From Eubacteriales bacterium (lineage in GTDB: Bacteria > Bacillota > Clostridia > Christensenellales > Aristaeellaceae), in NCBI GenBank assembly GCA_028705775.1, contig JAQWCW010000005.1:1-64000 (forward strand): a DNA stretch of 64,000 bases. The letters are read 5' to 3'. The notes beneath the pieces were generated by a model. It worked only from the letters and a program-made list of their open reading frames with translations. It was not told the DNA's origin and did no database searches. Within the stretch, counting starts at the first letter, position 1; every line of letters begins with the position of its first letter. Shown here piece by piece: positions 24,135 to 32,589 of this stretch. The translations under genes were made by a program, and so were the position numbers.

Positions 24135-24938
24135 TTACTTCAAAGCCAGCGCGATTACAGCTAGCATTTCGACCGCGCGGTAGCTTCCGTTCGCGATCTG
24201 CTGCGGCGCGCCTGAGCAGGAGGCGTTATTGGTCTTCAAATCGCTCCGAACATTATCAATAACAGAGGAATAAGAGCCGCTTGAATCCGCTATCCATGCG
24301 ATAACCGTGAGCATATCCACCATGCGGTACAGCCCGTTCGCCGTCTGCTGAGGCGCGCCTGAGCAGGAGGCGTTGATTGTATTCATATCATCCAGAATAT
24401 CGGATATCGTGCTGGAATAAGCGGATTTTTTGTCCATTTCCATTGCGATAATCGCAAGCATTTCAACCGCGCGGTATGCTCCGTTCGCCTGCTGCTGCGG
24501 CGCGCCCTTGCACGAAGCGTTATTGGACGAAAGTTCATCCGTAACCGACTTTATCAGCTTGCTGTAGCTTCCTGACGATTCAAGCTCATAGGCAATCAGC
24601 GAGAGCATATTCACAGCCCTGTAAAGTCCGTTCGCCGTTTGCTGCGGCGCGCCCTTGCAGGATGAGTTTATGCTGCTCATATCATCCAGCACAGCCGATA
24701 CAGCCTTGGAGGCTTTACCCGAATCGTCCAGCTCAAGCGCAATAACTGCAAGCATTTCGACCATACGGTATGAGCCATTTGCCGTTTGCTGCGGCGCGCC
24801 TGAGCAGGCGGCGTTATTATCGCTCATGTCGGAAAGGATTCCGGAAACCAAATCCGGATATGACGACGCCGCCATCGCGGGCGAAAGCGACAGGAAAAGC
24901 ATTATAACCGCAGTCAGAACCGACGCCGTTCTTTTCAT
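24135..24938 (-). CDS. secreted protein made of five 49-residue Cys-GAPQQ repeats
   Basis: I do not recognise this family. The 267-residue product has a signal peptide (SVLTAVIMLFLSLSPAMAA) and then exactly five tandem repeats of about 49 residues. Each repeat has a variable helix ending DDMSSINxS, the invariant core C-x-GAPQQ-x-ANG-x-YR and the hydrophobic run VEMLAVIALEL. Each contains one Cys, five in all. The pattern reads as two helices around a fixed loop, so a superhelical solenoid is plausible. The start at MKRTASV has GAGGTAG about 6 bases before it. It has its own consensus-like promoter. Repeats differ from each other at many positions, so the array is old but kept in register. Confidence 0.75.
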   Translation of the reverse strand: MKRTASVLTAVIMLFLSLSPAMAASSYPDLVSGILSDMSDNNAACSGAPQQTANGSYRMVEMLAVIALELDDSGKASKAVSAVLDDMSSINSSCKGAPQQTANGLYRAVNMLSLIAYELESSGSYSKLIKSVTDELSSNNASCKGAPQQQANGAYRAVEMLAIIAMEMDKKSAYSSTISDILDDMNTINASCSGAPQQTANGLYRMVDMLTVIAWIADSSGSYSSVIDNVRSDLKTNNASCSGAPQQIANGSYRAVEMLAVIALALK

Positions 24939-25013
24939 TTCTCTACCTCGTTTTATTCCGTCCGTAAATCTTGGGCGCATTTTCATTAACTGCCATTCAC
25001 TCTGTTAAGCACC

Positions 25014-25041
25014 ATATTACGCCATTTTTCGCAAATGTCAA
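25014..25041 (-). promoter_or_regulatory. promoter of the GAPQQ-repeat gene
   Basis: Minus strand TTGACA (25041-25036), 16-base spacer, TAATAT (25019-25014). Confidence 0.65.
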
Positions 25042-25109
25042 AAAATTTCTGCATTATAGGCAGAGCCATAAAAAGTCCGCGTCAAGCGGCAGTATTTTTT
25101 ATACGGACA

Positions 25110-25151
25110 TAGAAAAGCGCCGCCGCGAGCAAATGCCCACAGGCGGCGCTT
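25110..25151 (-). terminator. intrinsic terminator of serC-serA
   Basis: Minus strand AAGCGCCGCC (25151-25142) pairs with GGCGGCGCTT (25124-25115), then TTCTAT. It lies about 25 bases after the serA stop. Confidence 0.8.
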
Positions 25152-25175
25152 GACGCGCAGTTATTCAATCAGATT

Positions 25176-26345
25176 TCAGCGATGGAACAGCCTTACCCGG
25201 ATTACGCCGTCCTGAGTCTTGATGTTCTCGATAACGTCGTTCGTCGGCTCCTGCTCCATTTCAAGCACGGTTATAGCCATATCCTTGCGGCTGCCGTTGC
25301 GCATATTGAGAATATTGATTCCCGCTTCGCCGACCTTGCTGGTGATTAAGGAAATCATATTCGGAACGTTGTCATGGATGACAAACAGGCGGTATCCGGC
25401 AGGCGGGTCAAGGGGCATATCGGGCATATTCACGCTGTGAACGATAGAGCCGCACTCAAGATAATCGCGGATTTCGGCGGCGGCAGCGCTCGCGCAGTTG
25501 TCCTCGCTTTCGGGCGTGGAAGCTCCGATGTGAGGAATGCAGATAGCGCCGGGAATCTTGAGGGTTTCCTCGTTCGGGAAGTCGGTCACATAAGCGCGGA
25601 GCTTTTTGCTGTCAAGCGCCTCGCGGAGGCTCTCGTTATCAACCAGTTCGGCGCGGCTGTAATTGAGCAGGGCAGCGCCGGTTTTCATGCGCGCGAACGT
25701 TCCGTGGTTGAACATATGCTTCGTTTTATCCGTAAGCGGCACATGGATTGTGATATAGTCGCAGGTGGAAAGCAGGGTTTCCAGATTATCGCTGCGATGG
25801 ATTGCGCGGCTCAGGCTCCATGCGTTCTCAACGGAGATGTATGGGTCGTAGCCGACAACGTCCATTCCGAAGCCCTGCGCGGCGGTATTTGCGGCGATTG
25901 CGCCGACAGCGCCGAGTCCGATAACGCCGAGCTTCTTTCCGCGAAGCTCAGGGCCTACGAACTGCCCCTTGCCCTTTTCGACAAGCTTGGCTACGCCGTC
26001 CTGACCGTCAAGGGTTCTCGCCCACTCGATGCCGCCGATTACGTTGCGGCTCGCGAGCAGAAGCCCGCACATTACAAGCTCCGCAACCGCATTGGCGTTA
26101 GCGCCGGGGGTGTTGAAAACGACGATGCCTTCCTTGGCGCACTTGTCAAGCGGGATATTGTTGACGCCGGCGCCCGCGCGGGCGATTGCGAGCAGACTAG
26201 ACGGAAGCGGCATATCATGCATCGCGGCGGAGCGGACAAGGATTGCGTCCGGCTCGTTTTCGTCCTTGGTGACCATGTAATCGTCAGCCGAAAGCTGCTG
26301 ATAGATAACGTTGCTGATTTCGTTAAGAAGCTTAATCTTATACAT
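25176..26345 (-). CDS. serA: D-3-phosphoglycerate dehydrogenase
   Basis: First enzyme of serine synthesis: oxidises 3-phosphoglycerate with NAD+. The 389-residue protein has the NAD-binding GLGAVG (residues about 141-146), the substrate Arg in NYSRAELV, and the catalytic HIGAST. A C-terminal ACT domain (RLFVIHDNVPNMISLITSKVG onward in part) suggests serine feedback. The start is at MYKIKLLNEI with GAGG before it; ten extra upstream residues lack a site. It follows serC by 10 bases, the common clostridial pair. Length agrees with short-type PGDH carrying only ACT and no intervening ASB domain. Confidence 0.93.
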   Translation of the reverse strand: MYKIKLLNEISNVIYQQLSADDYMVTKDENEPDAILVRSAAMHDMPLPSSLLAIARAGAGVNNIPLDKCAKEGIVVFNTPGANANAVAELVMCGLLLASRNVIGGIEWARTLDGQDGVAKLVEKGKGQFVGPELRGKKLGVIGLGAVGAIAANTAAQGFGMDVVGYDPYISVENAWSLSRAIHRSDNLETLLSTCDYITIHVPLTDKTKHMFNHGTFARMKTGAALLNYSRAELVDNESLREALDSKKLRAYVTDFPNEETLKIPGAICIPHIGASTPESEDNCASAAAAEIRDYLECGSIVHSVNMPDMPLDPPAGYRLFVIHDNVPNMISLITSKVGEAGINILNMRNGSRKDMAITVLEMEQEPTNDVIENIKTQDGVIRVRLFHR

Positions 26346-26355
26346 TCTCTTTACC

Positions 26356-27426
26356 TCACTTCGCTTGGGCTTCATACTTCTGCATGAAGTCTACGAGCGC
26401 CTTTACACCTTCGATGGGCATAGCGTTGTAAATGCTGGCGCGCATTCCGCCTACGGCGCGGTGACCCTTGATGTTCATAAGCCCCGCCGCGGTTGCCGCC
26501 TTTACGAACGCCTCGTCCTTATCCTTGTCGCCGGTAACGAAGGTTACGTTCATGCGGCTGCGGAATTCGGGCTTTACGGTATTCTTGAAAAGCTTGCTGT
26601 TGTCAATGCAGTCGTAGAGCAGCTTCGCCTTTTCGATGTTGCGCTTTTCCATTTCCGCAACTCCGCCGTTTTCGATGAGCCAGTCAAAGGTGAGCTTTGC
26701 CATGTAGATTCCCCAAGTGTTCGGGGTGTTGTACATACTGCCCTTTTCAACCTCAACCTTCCAGTCCATCAGCTTCGGGCAGGCAGGCATTGCGTTGCCG
26801 AGCAAATCCTTGCGGATAATCATTATGCAAAGACCGCTGGGCCCGATATTCTTCTGCGCTCCGGCGAAAACAACGCCGAAATCGTTCATGTTGTAAACCT
26901 CGGAGAGGATGTTGCTGCTCATATCGGCTACAAGAGGAGAAGCGCACTTCGGGATTGCCGTATAGCGGGTTCCGTAAATCGTGTTGTTCGTGGTGATGTA
27001 AACATAATCCGCGCCCTCGGTGAAGTTCTTCACTTCGGGAATGTAGGTGTAGTTATCCTCGCGGCTGGAGGCGATTACGTTAACCTGACCGTAGCGCTTG
27101 GCTTCCTCGGCGGCAAGATGAGCGAAGTTGCCGCTGTCCACATAATCGGCAACGCCCTTTACCATCATGTTGAGCGGAACGCCGGAGAACTGGAGGGTAG
27201 CGCCGCCCTGCATGAAAATAACCTCGTAATTATCGGGAATCGCCATCAGCGTTTTCAGCTCCGCAACGGCGGCGTCGTAAATATCGGTGTACATCTTGCT
27301 GCGGTGGGTCATTTCCATAACGGACATTCCGGTGGAGCCATAGCAGAGCATTTCCTTCTGCGCTCTTTCAAGCACGGGCAGTGCCAGCGTCGAAGGGCCG
27401 GCGGCAAAATTATAAACTCTCTCCAT
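26356..27426 (-). CDS. serC: phosphoserine aminotransferase
   Basis: PLP enzyme that converts 3-phosphohydroxypyruvate and glutamate to phosphoserine, the second step after SerA. The 356-residue product starts MERVYNFAAGPSTL (the upstream ATG three codons earlier has no space after GGAGG, so 27426 is chosen). Family marks include GPSTLALPVLERAQKE, EVIFMQGGATLQFS, the lysine region FAGAQKNIGPSGL and FRSRMNVTF. It is first in the operon, under a good promoter. No serB is present nearby, as is common. Confidence 0.95.
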   Translation of the reverse strand: MERVYNFAAGPSTLALPVLERAQKEMLCYGSTGMSVMEMTHRSKMYTDIYDAAVAELKTLMAIPDNYEVIFMQGGATLQFSGVPLNMMVKGVADYVDSGNFAHLAAEEAKRYGQVNVIASSREDNYTYIPEVKNFTEGADYVYITTNNTIYGTRYTAIPKCASPLVADMSSNILSEVYNMNDFGVVFAGAQKNIGPSGLCIMIIRKDLLGNAMPACPKLMDWKVEVEKGSMYNTPNTWGIYMAKLTFDWLIENGGVAEMEKRNIEKAKLLYDCIDNSKLFKNTVKPEFRSRMNVTFVTGDKDKDEAFVKAATAAGLMNIKGHRAVGGMRASIYNAMPIEGVKALVDFMQKYEAQAK

Positions 27427-27508
27427 AAAATCCATCCTCCTTGATGTTTCTCATTTTGTTGCGCGGGTCATTTTTCGTCCGGTGGGCAATTCTCGTCCAA
27501 CAAAAATT

Positions 27509-27537
27509 ATCATAACCTATACAGGCTATAAATGCAA
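27509..27537 (-). promoter_or_regulatory. serC-serA promoter
   Basis: Minus strand TTGCAT (27537-27532), 17-base spacer, TATGAT (27514-27509). No T-box or other leader element is seen in the roughly 80-base leader. Confidence 0.65.
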
Positions 27538-27638
27538 GCATAAACAGAGAGGGAAAATATGCAAAGCAGGCACGTTTCAAGCGGCGATTGGCGATAAATG
27601 AATATTCAAGGCTGTTGTTTGCCCGTTTTAGCAATGGC

Positions 27639-27678
27639 AAATCGCCGCACAGTCATGTTTTTGACTGCGCGGCGATTT
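27639..27678 (-). terminator. strong hairpin after the lipoprotein gene
   Basis: AAATCGCCGC...GACTG arms give a stem of about 15 pairs with one mismatch, 37 bases after the lipoprotein stop. The following T-run is short (ATTTGCC), so efficiency is uncertain. Confidence 0.55.
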
Positions 27679-27714
27679 AATCCTGCAATTATGCTTTATG
27701 TTTTTATTTTGATT

Positions 27715-28515
27715 TTACTCGTCGATATATACGTGGGTCGCGTTGACCTGCGGGGGCAGCGAGAGCGTCATTGCTCCGTTATAAACGGCGTGTATGCGCT
27801 TGCCGGCTTCAAAGGCGGCGGCGTCGGCTACGGTTACAATAACCTTGCTCCCCGTCGCTTCATCGGTTACGGTAAGGGCGTTCCCCTCAATCGAATCAAT
27901 GATTCCGCTAATCATCGGCACAACAACCTTATAGCCGGTAATCTGCGCGGGAATCGAGCGGGTTTCCTTGCCGTCGTAAATAACGGTTACGCTCATTCCG
28001 CTTTCAAGCGCGGGAAGCGCTTCGGGAAGGGAATCGGGCATGGGCAGAACCTCGTAGCTGAGATTGTCGCTTACGACAAGCACGAAGCCCTCCTCGGTAA
28101 TCTCGGAAACAGTGCCGAATACGGAGCAAACGTCGATTGCGTCCGCGAAAAGCTGCGGAGGAACAGAGCGGGTTTCCTTTCCGTCATAGGTTACGGTGAG
28201 CTTTGCTCCGACGACGATATCGCTGAGGGCTACGTTGCAAAGCGTGGTTTCGCCGTAGTTAACGTGGTACTGCGCGTTGTCATCGGCGTTCATGATGAAG
28301 TAATCCTTGCCCGTTTCGGAAACGATGCCCGAAAGGGTGAGCGAGGTATTAACGATAACGGCAACATCTCCTGCGGGGGCGTCCGTTTCAACAACGGCAG
28401 GCTCGGTGGGCATTTCCTGCTTGGGGGTATCCTTTTTAGCGGAGCAGCCTGCGGCGACTGCAAGAAGCAGGCACAGCGCGACAGCCGAGGCGACGATTCT
28501 CATAAAGTGTTTCAT
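27715..28515 (-). CDS. lipoprotein with three beta-rich repeats
   Basis: The 266-residue product has a lipobox (LLLAVAAGC, Cys near residue 24), so it should be lipid-anchored at the outer face of the membrane. The mature part has a short acidic linker and three related domains of about 65-70 residues, starting near LTLSGIVSE, VFGTVSEIT and MISGIIDSI. Each runs through a V-x-Y-x-G strand and ends near SxPPQ or SIPAQ; the words VTYDGKETRS and VIYDGKETRS are almost identical in the first two. This looks like repeated OB-like or DUF3221/DUF5666-like modules. No enzymatic motif is seen. It is separated from uvrC by 85 bases. Confidence 0.7.
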   Translation of the reverse strand: MKHFMRIVASAVALCLLLAVAAGCSAKKDTPKQEMPTEPAVVETDAPAGDVAVIVNTSLTLSGIVSETGKDYFIMNADDNAQYHVNYGETTLCNVALSDIVVGAKLTVTYDGKETRSVPPQLFADAIDVCSVFGTVSEITEEGFVLVVSDNLSYEVLPMPDSLPEALPALESGMSVTVIYDGKETRSIPAQITGYKVVVPMISGIIDSIEGNALTVTDEATGSKVIVTVADAAAFEAGKRIHAVYNGAMTLSLPPQVNATHVYIDE

Positions 28516-28600
28516 TTTGTTCCTCCTGAATGTTTTGTAGTGAAGCCTTACATCTACTTGGACGAACGCTTTGGAAGAAAAGTTCCGCGAATGCGAAAAT

Positions 28601-30457
28601 TTATTTTTCTTTATGAAGCGCGGCGTAAAGGCTCTCCGCCGCGGGCTTTGACATACCCTTTACGCCGGCGAGGGATTCAACGTCCGCCGCCATAAGCGCT
28701 TCGATTGTCTTGAACGCACGCATAAGCGCGCGCCTGCGCTCAACGCCAATCTGCGGAATATCCTCAAGCCTGCTGTGCGTGCTCGCGCGCCCGCGAAGGG
28801 AGCGGTGATAGGTTATGGCAAAGCGGTGCGCCTCGTCGCGGATTCGCTGAATCAGAAAAAGCGCGGGGCTTCTTCTGTCAAGCAGAATGCTGTCCTCCCT
28901 GCCCGGTAGGAAGATTTCCTCCAGCCGCTTTGCAAGCCCGAACATGGGAATATCAAAGCCCGCCTCATGCATTGCGCGCTGCGCAAAAGCAAGCTGCTCA
29001 AGGCCGCCGTCTATCAGGAACAAATCCGGCAAATCACCAAAGCCCGTTTCGGGCGCGGGCTTCCCCTCGGCGGCGCGCTTTTCGATTTCCTCCGCTCCGT
29101 GCCTCAAGCGCCTTGAAATGACCTCGTTCATTGACGCAAAATCATTAGCGCCTATAACGGTTTTGATTCGGAAACGCCTGTACTCCTGCTTTGCGGGAGC
29201 GCCGTTTACGAAAACGACCATGCTCGCAACGGAGAGCGTGCCCTGCGTGTTGGAAATATCGAAGCCCTCGATTCTTCTCGGCGGCTTGTCCATTCCGATA
29301 GCCTCGCCGAGCAGGCGGCACGCGCCGATTGTGCGCTCCTCAACAATCTGGCGTTTCGCGTTGCGCTTGAAAAGCGCGTCCTCGGCGTTTTTATGCGCCG
29401 TAAGCATGAGCGCTTTTTTCTCGCCGCGCTGCGGAGAAATGAGCGTTACCGCTCCGCCGCGCTCGTCGCGCAAATACTGCTCAACCGTTTCCATATCCTC
29501 AAGCGGCGTCTGAACAAGCACCTCGCGCGGGGGCTTTGAGCCGCCCTCGTAATACTGCATGATAAAGCTTTCAAGCACCTCCGGCTCTGTTTCGGAGCCT
29601 GCGCGCTCAAGGCAGTAGCTTTTGCCGCCGATTATATGACCGCCGCGCATAACGGTAACGTACGCCATAGCGTCAAGCCCGTCCTGCGCAAGCGCGATAA
29701 TGTCCCTGTCGTCCGAAAGATTCAGCGCGGCGTTTTGCTTTTCCATCAGGTTTTTAAGGGCGTAAACCCTGTCGCGCAGGGCCGCGGCGCGCTCGTACTG
29801 CATTTCCTGAGCCGCCTTAGCCATCTCGTCCTGCATCTTTTTGAGCAGCTCGGTATACTTGCCCTGAAGAAAGCCATAAACCTTTGAAAGCTCCTCATTG
29901 TATTCCTCGCTCGTGCAGCGCTTGGCGCAGGGCGCAAGGCAGCGCCCCATTTCATACTCAACGCACGGGCGCTTCATTTCATCGGGCTTTATAAGCCCCT
30001 GACACGAGCGGACACGGGTAAGCGAATGGATTGCGTCTATAACCTGACGAACCTGCGTAGCGCCCATGTATGGACCGAAATAGCGGCGCTTGTCCTTATC
30101 CATCCTTCGGGCTAGCGCGATGGACGGAAACGGCTGCGAATCGTCAATCGCGATAAACGGATACGCCTTGTCGTCCTTGAGCCTTATATTGTAAAACGGC
30201 TTGTAGAGCTTGATAAGGTTGTTTTCCAGAATCAGCGCCTCAAGATTGCTCTGGCAAAGCTGAATGTCAAAATCCTCTATTTTATCAATCATCGCCTGCA
30301 CCTTGGGCAGATGCGGCGACTGGCGGAAATATGAGCGGACGCGGTTCTTCAGGTTGACCGCCTTTCCGACATATATAACCTCTCCCCCGTGCTTCATGAT
30401 ATAGCAGCCGGGGCATTCGGGAAGCTTTTCGATTTTAAGCAGAAGTTCTTCGTTCAT
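28601..30457 (-). CDS. uvrC: UvrABC excinuclease subunit C
   Basis: UvrC makes the two incisions in nucleotide excision repair. The N-terminal GIY-YIG nuclease is clear (GCYIMKHGGEVIYVGKAVNLKNRV), followed by the Cys-rich region CxxxxxRCLAPC around residues 170-185, the UVR motif (EMAKAAQEMQYERAAALRDRV split near 210-230), the RNase H-like C-terminal nuclease (FDISNTQGTLSVASMVVF and LFLIDGGLEQL) and a helix-hairpin-helix end (IPQIGVERRRALM, LAGVKGMSKPAAESLY). At 618 residues it is full length. GAGGG lies before the ATG. No uvrA or uvrB is nearby. Confidence 0.96.
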   Translation of the reverse strand: MNEELLLKIEKLPECPGCYIMKHGGEVIYVGKAVNLKNRVRSYFRQSPHLPKVQAMIDKIEDFDIQLCQSNLEALILENNLIKLYKPFYNIRLKDDKAYPFIAIDDSQPFPSIALARRMDKDKRRYFGPYMGATQVRQVIDAIHSLTRVRSCQGLIKPDEMKRPCVEYEMGRCLAPCAKRCTSEEYNEELSKVYGFLQGKYTELLKKMQDEMAKAAQEMQYERAAALRDRVYALKNLMEKQNAALNLSDDRDIIALAQDGLDAMAYVTVMRGGHIIGGKSYCLERAGSETEPEVLESFIMQYYEGGSKPPREVLVQTPLEDMETVEQYLRDERGGAVTLISPQRGEKKALMLTAHKNAEDALFKRNAKRQIVEERTIGACRLLGEAIGMDKPPRRIEGFDISNTQGTLSVASMVVFVNGAPAKQEYRRFRIKTVIGANDFASMNEVISRRLRHGAEEIEKRAAEGKPAPETGFGDLPDLFLIDGGLEQLAFAQRAMHEAGFDIPMFGLAKRLEEIFLPGREDSILLDRRSPALFLIQRIRDEAHRFAITYHRSLRGRASTHSRLEDIPQIGVERRRALMRAFKTIEALMAADVESLAGVKGMSKPAAESLYAALHKEK

Positions 30458-30650
30458 AATAAGCCCTCATATATAGGCGTGCGCAGGCAGATGCCCGCAA
30501 AGGATACGGCAAGCAGGAATACGGCGCCAAACGGCAGCCGCCCGAAACAAAAAAACCAAACGCTCCAAATGCTTTTACGCAAGCGGCGCGAGAAAGGATT
30601 TGCCTACTTTTCAACCCCTGCTTGCTCAAAATTCGTTTGTAAGGTGCAAG

Positions 30651-30809
30651 CGCAGACGGGGCGTTTTCAGCGAGCGAAAAGAGCTTGCTCAAAACGTCTT
30701 GAATGCTAGGAGACAAGCAAAACGGCGAGGGAGTTTACTCGCGGGTAAATGACCGAGCCATTTTGCGCAGTCGACAACGCAGACGGGGCGTTTTCAGCGA
30801 GCGAAAAGA
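30651..30809. repeat. two copies of a 32-base direct repeat
   Basis: The 32 bases at 30651-30682 recur identically at 30778-30809; the word starts CGCAGACGGGGCG and ends GCGAAAAGA. The 95 bases between are not repeated. It may be a dispersed intergenic element of this genome. Confidence 0.8.
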
Positions 30810-30837
30810 AGCGGAGGCGGTGAATGACCGCCTCCGC
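30797..30837 (-). terminator. intrinsic terminator of the DUF1292 gene
   Basis: GCGGAGGCGGT (30811-30821) and ACCGCCTCCGC (30827-30837) form a perfect 11-pair stem with a 5-base loop; on the minus strand it is followed by TTCTTTT. Confidence 0.85.
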
Positions 30838-30867
30838 CTTAACACTTGTGTTTATACCGGTTCAGGA

Positions 30868-31266
30868 TTACTCGCCCTTATTCTCGCCGTCTTCTTCGGG
30901 CAAGTCTTCCTCGTCAGTATATTCATCCTCGTCGTCCGCATCCTCGGAGAAACGCGTCTGAACAACCTCAACGAGCTTTTCCATAAGACCTTCTTCAACA
31001 GGGATGAATTCCTCCATCTCCTCGCCGGCCTCATTGGTGGAAGCGACTACCTTCATTATGTACAGGCTGTGCTCATGCTCTTCGTCTTCGCACTCATGCT
31101 CGCACTCCTCGCAGCCGCACCCGCATTCGCAGTCGTCTTCAGGGTCGCCCAATACCGCGTATTCATCTCCGTTGTAGAAGAAATAATCGAGCACTTCCAG
31201 ACTAAGCGTATTGCCTTCTTCGTCGGAAAACTCGACGATATCGCGGTCGTCATCATCCTCGTGCAA
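30868..31266 (-). CDS. DUF1292 protein with Cys/His-rich insert
   Basis: The first part (IVEFSDEEGNTLSLEVLDYFFYNGDEYAVL in outline, residues about 10-40) and the later SLYIMKVV with EEFIPVEE match the short DUF1292 (YrzB-like) family. Between them sits an acidic insert DDCECGCGCEECEHECEDE with six Cys and, with the next HEH, three His, which looks able to bind metal. The C terminus is very acidic. The start is uncertain: the GTG at 31275 leaves no room after GAGGGGG, while TTG at 31266 lies 6 bases after AGGGGGTG, so I prefer TTG. It has its own promoter and terminator. Function unknown. Confidence 0.8.
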   Translation of the reverse strand: MHEDDDDRDIVEFSDEEGNTLSLEVLDYFFYNGDEYAVLGDPEDDCECGCGCEECEHECEDEEHEHSLYIMKVVASTNEAGEEMEEFIPVEEGLMEKLVEVVQTRFSEDADDEDEYTDEEDLPEEDGENKGE

Positions 31267-31346
31267 GGGATACACCCCCTCGAATCTAATATTTACCGAT
31301 TCTGCGGCGCATTTCCCTTTAATCTCCGCACAAAAGGCATAATGTC

Positions 31347-31375
31347 ATTATATACGCTGCAAAGAGGTTTTGCAA
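31347..31375 (-). promoter_or_regulatory. promoter of the DUF1292 gene
   Basis: Minus strand TTGCAA (31375-31370), 17-base spacer, TATAAT (31352-31347). Confidence 0.75.
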
Positions 31376-31416
31376 GAATTTTTGAGCGGCAGCAAGCCCA
31401 TGAATTCGACAGCTTT

Positions 31417-32466
31417 TCAGCGCACGCTCATCGCGTAAACCGTTGTGGTAACGAACTTCTCCCCCGCCTTCAAAACGCAGGAGGGGAAGGACGGCTCGTT
31501 AACGCAGTCCGGATAATGCTGCGTTTCAAGGCAGACAGCCTGACGGGTCAGATAATGCGCGCCGTCCTTGCCGAAGAAGTCGATTCCGTTGGCGGTGTAC
31601 ACCTGAAGCCCGGGCTGGTCGGTGTACACGCTTATGCGGCGGCCGCTTTCCTTCTCGGAAATATAGCAGCAGGGCTTATCCATGCCCTTGGTATTCAGCA
31701 CAAAGTTATGGTCATAGCCGTGACCGTACTGCATCTGCTTGCTTTCCTGATAATGGGTAAGCCCCTCGCCAATAAGCCTTCCGTTTCTCAAATCGAACGG
31801 AGTTCCCTCGACGTTCATGTATTCGCCGGTCGGAATGCAGACGGCGTCGATAACGGGCGTAATCGCGTCCGCGTCAACAAACAGCTCGTGGTTTTCAACG
31901 CTCGCGCCGTCGTGACCGTTAAGGTTGAAATAAACGTGGTTCGTCACGTTTATGATGGTGTCCTTGGTGCTTTCCGCCTCATAGCGCAGGGCGAAGCGGT
32001 TATCGTTATCAAGGGTATAATACACGGAAAGCGTCAGCTCGCCGGGGAAATTTTCCTCGCCGTCGGGGCTTACATAGGTGAGCTTCAAGGTGGAAGCCGC
32101 CTTTGTTTCAAAGGTTTCCGCCTTCCACATCTTCTGTCCGAAGCCCTGCTTTCCGCCGTGCAGGGTGTTTACCCCGTCATTCTGGAAAAGCTGATATTCC
32201 TTGCCGCATAAGGTAAAGCGTCCGTTGGCAATGCGGTTGGCAAAGCGCCCGATTGTAGCGCCCATAGGGCCTTTTTCCGAAAAATCCTTCTCGGAGCGTG
32301 CAAGCGCGACATCGGCAAAGCCACCCTTGTTATCGGGCATTATGATGGAAACAACGCCGCCGCCGAAATCGGTAAGCGTTACGGAATAGCCGTTCTGATT
32401 CTTGAGCGTATATGCGTAGGAATCGCCCGCGATGGTTTTTGCGTAAAACTTCTTCTCTATGCTCAC
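31417..32466 (-). CDS. galM: aldose 1-epimerase (galactose mutarotase)
   Basis: Interconverts alpha and beta anomers of aldoses so that galactose or glucose can be phosphorylated. The 349-residue protein shows the family marks IGRFANRIANGRF, NDGVNTLHGGKQGFGQKMW, the catalytic His in NVTNHVYFNLNGHD, and a late CLETQHYPDCVN with the catalytic Glu. The start is GTG, 9 bases after AAGGAG. There is no galK, galT or sugar transporter beside it, so it is a stand-alone gene, with its own extended -10 promoter. Confidence 0.93.
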   Translation of the reverse strand: MSIEKKFYAKTIAGDSYAYTLKNQNGYSVTLTDFGGGVVSIIMPDNKGGFADVALARSEKDFSEKGPMGATIGRFANRIANGRFTLCGKEYQLFQNDGVNTLHGGKQGFGQKMWKAETFETKAASTLKLTYVSPDGEENFPGELTLSVYYTLDNDNRFALRYEAESTKDTIINVTNHVYFNLNGHDGASVENHELFVDADAITPVIDAVCIPTGEYMNVEGTPFDLRNGRLIGEGLTHYQESKQMQYGHGYDHNFVLNTKGMDKPCCYISEKESGRRISVYTDQPGLQVYTANGIDFFGKDGAHYLTRQAVCLETQHYPDCVNEPSFPSCVLKAGEKFVTTTVYAMSVR

Positions 32467-32497
32467 AAAAAATCACTCCTTAACCGCGTTTTTAGGT

Positions 32498-32525
32498 ATT
32501 ATAGCATAAACGCCGCGCAATACAA
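32498..32525 (-). promoter_or_regulatory. galM promoter
   Basis: Minus strand TTGTAT (32525-32520), 16-base spacer, TATAAT (32503-32498) preceded by TGC (extended -10). Confidence 0.65.
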
Positions 32526-32589
32526 AAGAAGATTTCATTTATGCGCAATATTGTGATATTATAATATCATAAACGCCGGAGGTGAAAAA

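Larger units (their letters stand above)
30458..30867. other. long intergenic stretch with repeated element and terminator
   Basis: A 410-base region between uvrC and the DUF1292 gene (both leftward). It holds a 32-base direct repeat and a terminator for the DUF1292 gene, listed separately. Short frames across it are Arg/Ser/Ala-rich with no ribosome site; I do not call a gene. Confidence 0.5.

Noticed and set aside
24135..24938. Possible CRISPR-like array in the repeated gene
   Set aside because: The repeats are about 147 bases long, coding, in frame and diverged at wobble positions, with no spacers.
27427..27508. T-box or other amino-acid leader before serC
   Set aside because: The leader is too short and has no specifier or antiterminator-like elements.
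30435..30716. 93-codon minus-strand frame over the direct repeat
   Set aside because: Its sequence follows the repeat and has no start signals; kept as a repeat, not a gene.
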